Assembly (NCBI GenBank): GCA_036830905.1
Contig: DAISNS010000054.1
Location: forward strand, 1-13,480
DNA length: 13,480 bases
Direction: 5' to 3'
DNA from: Thermocaproicibacter sp002397355
Lineage (GTDB): Bacteria > Bacillota > Clostridia > Oscillospirales > Acutalibacteraceae
Positions 1 through 6,222 of this stretch are shown in pieces (the first letter of the stretch is position 1; every line of letters begins with the position of its first letter). The position numbers and the translations under genes are program-made. The notes under the pieces are model-generated. The model was given only the letters and a program-made list of their open reading frames with translations, ran no database searches and was not told the origin of the DNA.

Positions 1-66
1 CTGCGTCGCTTTGAGGGGAAAGCCAGGCGCGTGACGGATCTCCGCAAGGGAAAGGAAGGCGTATGA
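1..66 (+). CDS. Phenylacetate-CoA ligase, C-terminal end only (partial, cut by window start)
   Basis: Frame 1 is open from the first base and ends at TGA 64-66, giving about 21 residues. The stretch FEGKARRVTDLRK lines up with the C-terminus of the complete ligase further down (SDGKSRHVIDKRT at its end), including the G-K and V-x-D-x-R positions. I therefore read it as the tail of a second PaaK-type AMP-forming ligase. Its stop overlaps the iorA start in an ATGA junction, which is typical of translational coupling. This would place ligase genes on both sides of iorAB, an arrangement known in Clostridia and archaea that ferment amino acids. Only the extreme C-terminus is visible, so the call rests on this short similarity and on context. 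Confidence 0.6.
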   Translation: MRRFEGKARRVTDLRKGKEGV

Positions 67-1817
67 CAGTGCCGGAAAAGAAAATCATGCTCGGCAATGA
101 AGCCATCGCGCGAGGCGCCTATGAGGCGGGCGTAAAGGTCTCCTCCGCTTATCCGGGCACCCCGAGCACCGAGATCAGCGAGAGCCTCGCAAAATACCCG
201 GAGGTTTACGCCGAATGGGCTCCGAACGAGAAAGTCGCCACCGAGGTCGCGCTCGGCGCCTCCGTGGCGGGCGTGCGCTCTCTCTGCTGCATGAAGCACG
301 TGGGCGTCAACGTGGCGTCGGACCCGCTCTACACCGCGGCGTATACCGGCGTGCGCGGCGGCATGGTCCTCGTCGCCGCCGACGACCCCGGCATGTACAG
401 CTCCCAGAACGAGCAGGACACGCGCATGGTCGCCAGAGCCGCCATGATCCCCATGCTGGAGCCTTCCGACAGCCAGGAGGCCAAGGACTTCGTGAAATAT
501 GCGTATGCGCTCAGCGAAGCGTACGACACGCCGGTGATCCTGCGCAGCACCACGCGCCTTTCCCATTCGCGCGGCCCGGTCGAACTCCGCGGCCGTGAGG
601 AGAGGCCGGACATCCCGTACGAGAAGGACATCGCAAAGTACGTCATGATGCCCGGCAACGCGATCAAGCGCCATGTCGCGGTGGAAGCGCGCCTGAAGCG
701 CATTGCGGAGGACGCGAACGGTTTCCCCGTGAACAGGGTGGAGTACGGGGACCTTTCCGTCGGCTTCATCACGAGCGGCATCGCCTACCAGTACGTCAAG
801 GAGGCCATGCCGCGCGCTTCCGTGCTGAAGCTCGGCATCCTGAACCCGCTTCCGCGCAGGCTGATCGAGGAGTTTGCCGCGAAAGTGGATCGGCTCTACG
901 TCTTTGAGGAACTGGAACCCGTCGTGGAGGAGCAGGTGAAATCCTGGGGTATCTCGAAAGCCGTCGGCAAGGAGATCTTCACGCGGCAGGGCGAGTACAG
1001 CGCGAACCTGATCCGAGAGCGCGTGCTCGGCGAAAAGATCGAGGCCGACGCGCCCGCCGCCGTTCCGGCCCGCCCGCCCATTTTGTGCCCGGGCTGCCCG
1101 CACCGCAGCGTCTTTACGGCGCTCAAGCGCCTGCGGCTGCACGCGACGGGAGACATCGGCTGCTACACGCTCGGCGCAGTCCCGCCGCTCGGCGTGATCG
1201 AGACGACCGTTTGCATGGGCTCCGGGATCAGCATGCTCCACGGCATCGAGAAGGCGCGCGGCGGCGATTTCGTGCGCGACTGGGTGGCAGTTATCGGCGA
1301 CTCCACGTTCCTGCACACGGGCGTCAATTCCCTGATGAACATGGCCTACAACCAGGCGACGGGCACCGTCGTCATCCTAGACAACTCCACCACGGCCATG
1401 ACGGGCCACCAGGACCACGCCGCGACGGGGAAAACCCTGAAGGGGCAGACCGTTCCGGCCGTCGACCTGATGGAGCTTTGCCGGGCGCTCGGCGTAAAAT
1501 ACGTGTTTGAAGCGGACGCGCTCGATCAGGCGGAGCTGGAAGCCGTCCTTCGGCGCGAGACGGCGCGCGAGGCCCTTTCGGTCATCGTCGCGCGGTCGCC
1601 CTGCGCGCTGCTCAAAGGCGTGAAGTTCCCGTACAAATGCGCGGTGGACCCCGAAAAATGCAGGAAATGCGGCGCCTGCCTGAAACCGGGCTGCCCGGCT
1701 TTGACGCGGAGCGCCGACGGAACCGCCGCCGTCGAAGAGACGATGTGCAACGGCTGCGGGCTGTGCATGCAGCTCTGTAAATTCGGCGCGATTGAAAAGA
1801 AAAGGGCTGGTGAATGA
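63..1817 (+). CDS. iorA: Indolepyruvate:ferredoxin oxidoreductase, alpha subunit
   Basis: This is the large catalytic subunit of the cytoplasmic enzyme that oxidatively decarboxylates aryl-pyruvates (from Trp, Phe, Tyr) to aryl-acetyl-CoA and reduces ferredoxin. The 584 residues match the family length. The N-terminal pyruvate-oxidoreductase domain opens with GNEAIARGA and SAYPGTPSTEI. A CPGCPHR motif lies at about residues 342-348. The thiamine-diphosphate/Mg site is GDS at 412-414 followed by DNSTTAMTGHQ. The C-terminus is a two-cluster ferredoxin domain: Cys533, 536, 539 and 544 (CxxCxxCxxxxCP) and Cys562, 565, 568 and 572, expected to hold 4Fe-4S clusters. The ATG at 63 has AAAGGAAGG just upstream and overlaps the stop of the preceding ligase by four bases. 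It is followed, with a short overlap, by iorB. Confidence 0.96.
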   Translation: MTVPEKKIMLGNEAIARGAYEAGVKVSSAYPGTPSTEISESLAKYPEVYAEWAPNEKVATEVALGASVAGVRSLCCMKHVGVNVASDPLYTAAYTGVRGGMVLVAADDPGMYSSQNEQDTRMVARAAMIPMLEPSDSQEAKDFVKYAYALSEAYDTPVILRSTTRLSHSRGPVELRGREERPDIPYEKDIAKYVMMPGNAIKRHVAVEARLKRIAEDANGFPVNRVEYGDLSVGFITSGIAYQYVKEAMPRASVLKLGILNPLPRRLIEEFAAKVDRLYVFEELEPVVEEQVKSWGISKAVGKEIFTRQGEYSANLIRERVLGEKIEADAPAAVPARPPILCPGCPHRSVFTALKRLRLHATGDIGCYTLGAVPPLGVIETTVCMGSGISMLHGIEKARGGDFVRDWVAVIGDSTFLHTGVNSLMNMAYNQATGTVVILDNSTTAMTGHQDHAATGKTLKGQTVPAVDLMELCRALGVKYVFEADALDQAELEAVLRRETAREALSVIVARSPCALLKGVKFPYKCAVDPEKCRKCGACLKPGCPALTRSADGTAAVEETMCNGCGLCMQLCKFGAIEKKRAGE

Positions 1818-2397
1818 ATTGAACGGCGGGAAGAATATCGTGATTGTCGGCGTGGGCGGCCAGGGGACGCTCCTGGCCAGCCGCATCCTCGGCCGCCTCG
1901 CTTCGGAGGCGGGCTACGACGTGAAGCTCTCGGAGGTGCACGGCATGGCGCAGCGCGGCGGAAGCGTCGTCACGTTCGTCCGCTACGGGGAAAAGGTCGC
2001 GGAGCCGATCGTCGAAGCCGGCCAGGCGGATGTGCTGATTGCGTTTGAGAAGCTGGAGGCGCTCCGGTACCTGCATTTTCTGAAAAAAGACGGCGTTGTG
2101 GTCGTGAACGACCTGCGCATCGACCCGGCCACGGTCTCCGCAGGCGCGGCCGCTTACCCGGAGGACGTCTTGGGGACGTTGAAGCGTGCGCGCCGCACCG
2201 TAGCGGTGGACGCCACGGAAAAGGCGAAGGCGCTCGGCGCTCCGAAGGCGTTCAACGTCGTTGTGCTGGGCGCCGCGGCCCGGTACCTCGGTTTCCCGAA
2301 AGAAGACTGCGTCCGCGTGATCGCGGAAACGGTTCCTCCGAAAACGGCGGAAATCAACCGGCGCGCGTTCGAGGCCGGCTACGCCCTGGAATCTTGA
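1810..2397 (+). CDS. iorB: Indolepyruvate:ferredoxin oxidoreductase, beta subunit
   Basis: This is the small subunit that pairs with IorA; it belongs to the pyruvate/ketoisovalerate oxidoreductase gamma-type domain family. The glycine-rich start (VGVGGQGTLLASRIL) and the SEVHGMAQRGGSVVTFVR segment are hallmarks of IorB and its relatives. The start is ambiguous because no ATG is available. GTG 1810, TTG 1819 and TTG 1792 are all in frame. GTG 1810 lies inside the end of iorA after AAAAGGG at short spacing. TTG 1819 has GGTGA five bases upstream and gives 192 aa. TTG 1792 has no visible ribosome-binding site. All choices leave the conserved domain intact. Either of the first two implies translational coupling to iorA. 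The stop lies 18 bp before the next ligase. Confidence 0.93.
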   Translation: MNELNGGKNIVIVGVGGQGTLLASRILGRLASEAGYDVKLSEVHGMAQRGGSVVTFVRYGEKVAEPIVEAGQADVLIAFEKLEALRYLHFLKKDGVVVVNDLRIDPATVSAGAAAYPEDVLGTLKRARRTVAVDATEKAKALGAPKAFNVVVLGAAARYLGFPKEDCVRVIAETVPPKTAEINRRAFEAGYALES

Positions 2398-2415
2398 AGC
2401 GGAGGAATATGGGAA

Positions 2416-3714
2416 ATGATATGGAATGAAACGAAAGAGTGTATGAGCCGCGACGAGCTCGAAAATCTTCAGGGCGCACGTCTTGTAAAGCTCGTCGATC
2501 GCGTTTATCATAATGTGGAGTACTACCGTAAAAAGATGCAGGCCGTCGGCCTGCTCCCGGGGGACATCCGGGGGATCGGGGACCTGGATAAGCTGCCGTT
2601 CACCACGAAGGACGACCTGCGGGCGACTTACCCGTTCGGTCTGTTCGCCGTGCCGCTCTCGCAGATCACCCGTGTGCACGCTTCCAGCGGCACGACGGGG
2701 AAAGCCACCGTGGTCGGCTACACGCGCCACGACATCGACGTCTGGAGCGAGTGCGTGGCGCGGTGCATCACCATGGCCGGCCTCGGGAAAAGCGACGTCA
2801 TCCAGGTGGCTTACGGCTACGGGCTTTTCACCGGCGGCCTGGGGGCGCACTACGGCGTGGAGAAAATGGGTGCCACGGTTGTCCCCATGTCCACGGGGAA
2901 CACGAAAAAGCTCGTCACCATGATGGTCGATTTCGGCGTGACCGGCATCATGTGCACGCCGTCTTACCTGCTGCATATTGCGGAGGTCATCGACGAGATG
3001 GGCGTGCGCGATAAAATCAGGCTGAGAGCCTCCATCAACGGCGCGGAGCCCTGGACGGAGAAGATGCGTCAGCAGATCGAGGAGAGGCTCGGCATCCATT
3101 CTCACGATATTTACGGCCTGAGCGAAGTGATGGGCCCGGGCGTGGCGGCCGACTGCAGCTTCCACCGCGGGCTGCATATCCAGGAAGACCATTTCCTACC
3201 GGAGGTCGTGGACCAGCACACTCTGAAGCCGTTGCGCGACGGCATGACGGGGGAGCTTGTCATCTCCACGCTCACGAAGGAGGGCCTTCCGCTGATCCGC
3301 TACCGCACGAAGGATCTCACCAGCATCGACCACACGCCGTGCGAGTGCGGCAGAACAACGGCGCGCCTTGCGCGCTTTACGGGCCGCACGGACGACATGC
3401 TCATCATCCGCGGCGTCAATGTGTTTCCCTCGCAGGTGGAGGCCGCGCTGCTGGAAATGGCCGGCACGACGCCGCATTACCTGATGATTGTGGATCGTGT
3501 GGACAATCTCGACACGCTGGAGGTTCAGGTGGAGATGCAGGAGGGGTTCTTTTCCGACGAGATCCGCGGTCTGGAAAACCTGAGCGGCAGAATCGCGCAC
3601 GGTATCCAGCAGGCCATCGGCCTGGCCGTGAAGGTCAAGCTCGTGGAGCCGAAGAGCCTCGAGCGCAGCGACGGCAAGTCCCGCCATGTGATCGACAAGA
3701 GAACGTTTGACTGA
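2416..3714 (+). CDS. paaK: Phenylacetate-CoA ligase (AMP-forming)
   Basis: This is an adenylate-forming enzyme that activates phenylacetate, indoleacetate or related aryl-acetates with ATP and CoA, via an acyl-AMP, to aryl-acetyl-CoA. Its 432 residues match the PaaK family. Visible motifs in order are the P-loop-like ASSGTTGKATVVGYT at residues 89-103 (Lys96), HDIYGLSE near 230-236, RYRTKDLT, and the hinge region TGRTDDML from residue 322 leading into RGVNVFPSQVE. The C-terminal subdomain ends SDGKSRHVIDKRTFD. The start ATG at 2416 follows GGAGGA (2401-2406) at good spacing. It lies 18 bp after iorB and 18 bp before the ACT gene, so it belongs to the same operon. Next to iorAB it probably processes the acid or CoA-ester products of aryl-pyruvate oxidation. 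The exact substrate cannot be told from the sequence. Confidence 0.93.
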   Translation: MIWNETKECMSRDELENLQGARLVKLVDRVYHNVEYYRKKMQAVGLLPGDIRGIGDLDKLPFTTKDDLRATYPFGLFAVPLSQITRVHASSGTTGKATVVGYTRHDIDVWSECVARCITMAGLGKSDVIQVAYGYGLFTGGLGAHYGVEKMGATVVPMSTGNTKKLVTMMVDFGVTGIMCTPSYLLHIAEVIDEMGVRDKIRLRASINGAEPWTEKMRQQIEERLGIHSHDIYGLSEVMGPGVAADCSFHRGLHIQEDHFLPEVVDQHTLKPLRDGMTGELVISTLTKEGLPLIRYRTKDLTSIDHTPCECGRTTARLARFTGRTDDMLIIRGVNVFPSQVEAALLEMAGTTPHYLMIVDRVDNLDTLEVQVEMQEGFFSDEIRGLENLSGRIAHGIQQAIGLAVKVKLVEPKSLERSDGKSRHVIDKRTFD

Positions 3715-3732
3715 GAAACGGAGGAGAATATT

Positions 3733-4155
3733 ATGTTTGTGAAGCAGCTTTCCGTTTTCATTGAAAACCGCGAGGGGAGGCTGGAGCAGGTGACCAGGGT
3801 CCTCGCGGATGAGAACGTGAACATCCTGTCCCTCAGTATGGCCGACACCACCGAGTACGGTGTGCTCCGCATGATCGTCTCCGACCCGGAAAAGGCCAGG
3901 GCCACCCTGTGCGCGGAGGGATTTTCCGCCATGCTGACGGACGTGCTGGCCGTCAGGCTGGAGGACCGGGTGGGCGAACTGCACAGGATGACGCACATCC
4001 TCTGCGCGCTCGGCCTGAATGTCGAGTATATGTATGCGCTGGCTTCTTCCGGGAAACGCGCCATGATCGTCAAGGCGTCGGACGGGGAAGCCGCGGCCAA
4101 AGCCGTTACGGACGGCGGCCTTGCGCTTTACGGAAACGAGGAGATGTGCCGCTGA
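3733..4155 (+). CDS. Tandem ACT-domain protein, probable aromatic ligand sensor
   Basis: This 140-aa soluble protein consists almost entirely of two ACT-type modules, about residues 3-66 and 72-135. Each begins with the usual strand-turn-helix, ENREGRLEQVTRVL and EDRVGELHRMTHIL, with the Gly-x-Leu positions that in ACT domains line the small-molecule pocket. There is no catalytic domain. ACT domains generally bind amino acids and act allosterically. Short double-ACT proteins next to ior and paaK genes are common in Clostridia and are usually left without a precise function. The start has GGAGGAGA six bases upstream. The last 50 bp are antisense to the end of the facing thioesterase gene. It may regulate the ligase or oxidoreductase, or bind aromatic amino acids or their keto-acids; this is inference from position. 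Confidence 0.88.
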   Translation: MFVKQLSVFIENREGRLEQVTRVLADENVNILSLSMADTTEYGVLRMIVSDPEKARATLCAEGFSAMLTDVLAVRLEDRVGELHRMTHILCALGLNVEYMYALASSGKRAMIVKASDGEAAAKAVTDGGLALYGNEEMCR

Positions 4156-4552
4156 CCGGCGGTTCCACGCGGCGGCCGTCCTCCGCCGCGACGGCGACGA
4201 GGGTTCCGAGGTCGTCCCGCACCTCTACCAGGCAGTAGCAGGTGCTGCGCCCTTCCTTGACGATCCGGGCTTCCGCCGTGAGGCGCTTGCCCCGGGCCGC
4301 GCCCAGGTAGGTGATCTGCGAGCTGCGCGTCACATGGAGCGGGCGGTTCCAGTTCGCGGCTACCGCGAACGCGAAGTCCGCCAGCGTGAAGACGGCCCCG
4401 CCCATCACGTTCCCGGCGGCGTTCCGGTGCCGCTCGCAAAGCGTTACGGAGCATTTTGCGTAACCGTCGGCGCATTCGTCGATGACCATGCCGTTTTCAG
4501 CGGAGAAGCGGTCGTCCCGGAATTTTTCGCGCGCCTGTTCCAGATCGTTCAT
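4106..4552 (-). CDS. PaaI-family hotdog thioesterase
   Basis: This small (148 aa) cytoplasmic acyl-CoA thioesterase of the PaaI/hotdog type is predicted to hydrolyse aryl- or acyl-CoA esters. The core motif runs NVMGGAVFTLADFAFAVAAN at residues 48-67. Asp59 sits where PaaI enzymes carry the catalytic Asp. The His of the usual HGG is Met50 here, a variant I would not read as inactivating by itself. The core continues through TYLGAARGKRLTAEARIVKEG and ends near residue 130, leaving a basic tail of about 18 residues. The start at 4552 has AGGGAGGAT (4557-4565) upstream. The open frame continues far upstream but without the right codon character, so the longer reading is rejected. The gene faces the ior operon, and its tail overlaps the ACT gene by 50 bp. 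It may release stalled aryl-CoA. Confidence 0.87.
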   Translation of the reverse strand: MNDLEQAREKFRDDRFSAENGMVIDECADGYAKCSVTLCERHRNAAGNVMGGAVFTLADFAFAVAANWNRPLHVTRSSQITYLGAARGKRLTAEARIVKEGRSTCYCLVEVRDDLGTLVAVAAEDGRRVEPPVSGTSPRFRKAQGRRP

Positions 4553-4564
4553 TTTTATCCTCCC

Positions 4565-4581
4565 TGCGCCGGTGCGGCGCA
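4565..4581 (-). other. Short hairpin abutting the thioesterase ribosome-binding site
   Basis: TGCGCCG (4565-4571) and CGGCGCA (4575-4581) form a 7-bp GC stem with a 3-base loop. It touches the Shine-Dalgarno sequence of the thioesterase gene (4557-4565 on the minus strand) on its 5' side. Position and stability would allow it to affect ribosome loading, but a chance GC-rich repeat is equally possible. Confidence 0.4.
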
Positions 4582-4614
4582 TATCCGTATCGATGAAAGG
4601 GTGATTCTTAGTTT

Positions 4615-4651
4615 GGAAGAGAGAAAATCCGCCGCCGTTCTGCTGCGGATT
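4615..4651 (-). terminator. Weak candidate terminator after gatB
   Basis: Read on the minus strand, AATCCGC (4651-4645), a 12-base loop and GCGGATT (4632-4626) form a 7-bp stem. It is followed by a pyrimidine-rich tail, TTCTCTCTTCC (4625-4615). This lies about 135 bp past the gatB stop and before the thioesterase start, so it could end the aspS-gatCAB transcript. The T-run is interrupted and the loop is large, so the call is tentative. Confidence 0.35.
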
Positions 4652-4699
4652 GCCGATAGGGGCGCTGCGGCGCGGCTCTGTTTTCGCCCCGGTTGTTGC

Positions 4700-4735
4700 G
4701 ACAGCCCGGAGATCCAAACGGATTTCCGGGCTGTC
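4700..4735. repeat. 36-nt near-perfect inverted repeat
   Basis: Arms GACAGCCCGGAGATCC (4700-4715) and GGATTTCCGGGCTGTC (4720-4735) pair over 16 positions, with one G-T pairing, around an AAAC loop. No T-run follows on either strand (plus continues ACTGCGTT, minus continues GCAACAAC), so it is not a standard intrinsic terminator. It lies 51 bp beyond the gatB stop. It could be an RNA 3'-end stabiliser, a dispersed palindromic repeat or a protein-binding site. Confidence 0.75.
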
Positions 4736-4785
4736 ACTGCGTTCCTCGGAGGTTGCCGCCGAAACCGTCGCGCGGCTGATCCTTT

Positions 4786-6222
4786 TTATGTCAATTCGAC
4801 CGGTTTCCCTTTTTGCAGCATTTCCGTCAGGATCTTTTCCGTTTCCTGCGGGTTTGCCCTGCCACGCGTCGCCTTCATCACGGCGCCGAGAACGGCCTTG
4901 AGAGCCTTTTCCTTCCCGCCGAGATAATCCCTGACGGCGTCCGGGTTTGCGGCCGCGGCCTGTTCGCAGATCTTCCGCAGGTCGTCCTCGCTCACGCCTG
5001 CAAGGTCCTTCTCGCTCAGAAAGGCGGACGCGGGCTTGCCGGTGTCGAGCATTTTTTCGAGCGTCGCCTTCATCTGGCTGGAGCGGATTTTTCCCTCGTC
5101 CAGCAGTTTCAGCAGCGCGTTCAGATTCTCCGGCGGGACGTTGATGCGGAATTCGTCCTTTTCGGCGTCGGTCGACAGGCGCGCGAAAATCGGCCCCAGG
5201 ATGCAGTTCGCCGCGGCGCGCGGGTCCTTCCGCCCTTTCGCGGCCGCCTCGAAATAATCGGCGATCTTCCGGCGTTCTGCCAGCCGGCGCGCGGTGTCTT
5301 CCGGTAAGCCGTAATCCCTTTTGAAGCGCGCAAGGCGCAGCTGCGGGTCCTCCGGCATACGGGATCTGATTTCCTCCAGCGCCGCCTTGTCGACGCGGAT
5401 TGCCACGAGGTCCGGCTCGCGGAAATAGCGGTAGTCGTCCGCGTCCTCTTTTCCGCGCATCCCTTCTGTGTATCCGGTTTTCTCGTCGTAGCGGCGCGTT
5501 TCCTGCGCGACGGCCTCGCCGCTTTCCAGCAGGTCGATCTGCCGGCCCGTTTCGTATTCCATCGCTCTCGTGATGTGCGAAAACGAGTTCATGTTTTTGA
5601 TTTCCGTCCGGGTGCCGAGCCCGATGCTGCCTTTCGGCCGCACGGAAATATTCACGTCGCAGCGCAGCGAGCCCTCCTGCATTTTGCAGTCGGAGACGCC
5701 GATGTAACGCAGGATCGTCTGAAGCTTTTCCAGGTACTCGATCGCCTCGGCGGCGCTGCGGATGTCGGGTTCCGACACGATCTCGATGAGCGGCACGCCG
5801 CTGCGGTTGTAGTCGATGAACGTATTGCCGCGCTCGTGGACGAGTTTGCCGGCGTCTTCCTCGATGTGGATGCGCGTCAGCCGGATTTTTTTCCCGCCGG
5901 AAAGCTCCACCCAGCCGTTCCGGCAGAGGGGCTGGTCGTACTGGGAGATCTGGTACGCTTTCGGCAGGTCGGGGTAAACGTAGTTTTTGCGGTCCATCTT
6001 CGCGTCCGGGTTGATCTCGCAGTGCGTGGCGAGTCCGGCCGTCACGGCGTACTCCACCACGGCCCGGTTCAGCTTCGGCAGCGTGCCGGGCATGCCGGTG
6101 CACACGGGGCAGCAGTGCGTGTTCGGCTCGCCGCCGAATTCAGTCGTGCACGAACAGAAGATCTTCGTCTTTGTAGCCAGCTCCACATGCGTTTCCAGTC
6201 CGCAGACCATCTCGTAGCTCAT
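4786..6222 (-). CDS. gatB: Asp-tRNA(Asn)/Glu-tRNA(Gln) amidotransferase subunit B
   Basis: GatB is the tRNA-binding and kinase-like subunit of the GatCAB complex. It phosphorylates Asp or Glu charged on tRNA(Asn) or tRNA(Gln) so that ammonia from GatA can convert it to Asn or Gln. Its 478 residues match the family. The N-terminal cradle starts with CGLETHVEL; Cys23, Cys25, Cys38 and Cys41 form the CxC...CPVC pattern of zinc-bearing GatB proteins. The family signature DYNRSGVPLIE is at 137-147, and DYRYFREPDL follows near 265. The C-terminal helical/YqeY domain takes up about residues 330-478 and would contact the tRNA elbow. The start ATG overlaps the gatA stop by four bases (ATGA, 6219-6222), so translation is likely coupled. 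It is the last gene of the operon. Confidence 0.97.
   Translation of the reverse strand: MSYEMVCGLETHVELATKTKIFCSCTTEFGGEPNTHCCPVCTGMPGTLPKLNRAVVEYAVTAGLATHCEINPDAKMDRKNYVYPDLPKAYQISQYDQPLCRNGWVELSGGKKIRLTRIHIEEDAGKLVHERGNTFIDYNRSGVPLIEIVSEPDIRSAAEAIEYLEKLQTILRYIGVSDCKMQEGSLRCDVNISVRPKGSIGLGTRTEIKNMNSFSHITRAMEYETGRQIDLLESGEAVAQETRRYDEKTGYTEGMRGKEDADDYRYFREPDLVAIRVDKAALEEIRSRMPEDPQLRLARFKRDYGLPEDTARRLAERRKIADYFEAAAKGRKDPRAAANCILGPIFARLSTDAEKDEFRINVPPENLNALLKLLDEGKIRSSQMKATLEKMLDTGKPASAFLSEKDLAGVSEDDLRKICEQAAAANPDAVRDYLGGKEKALKAVLGAVMKATRGRANPQETEKILTEMLQKGKPVELT

Larger units (their letters stand above)
4553..4785. other. Non-coding structured spacer between gatB and the thioesterase gene
   Basis: These 233 bp separate the gatB stop from the thioesterase start. 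Besides the strong palindrome and the terminator-like hairpin there is GGGGCG (4659-4664) pairing with CGCCCC (4685-4690). Three inverted repeats therefore stand in a row between 4626 and 4735. The thioesterase promoter should lie at 4582-4620 on the minus strand, but I see no convincing -35/-10 pair there. No tRNA or convincing short gene was seen. Confidence 0.6.

Noticed and set aside
1612..3192. 526-codon open frame on the minus strand across iorA, iorB and paaK
   Set aside because: It is antisense to three strongly supported genes. The translation is rich in Arg, His and Ala with no recognisable domain, typical of GC-rich shadow frames.
4700..4735. Intrinsic terminator for gatB or for the ior operon
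   Set aside because: The stem is strong, but neither strand continues with a T-run, so I list it as an inverted repeat instead.
4553..6103. Upstream extension of the thioesterase frame to 665 codons
   Set aside because: The extension runs in another frame of gatB and through the palindromic spacer. The hotdog domain begins just after ATG 4552, which has its own strong ribosome-binding site.
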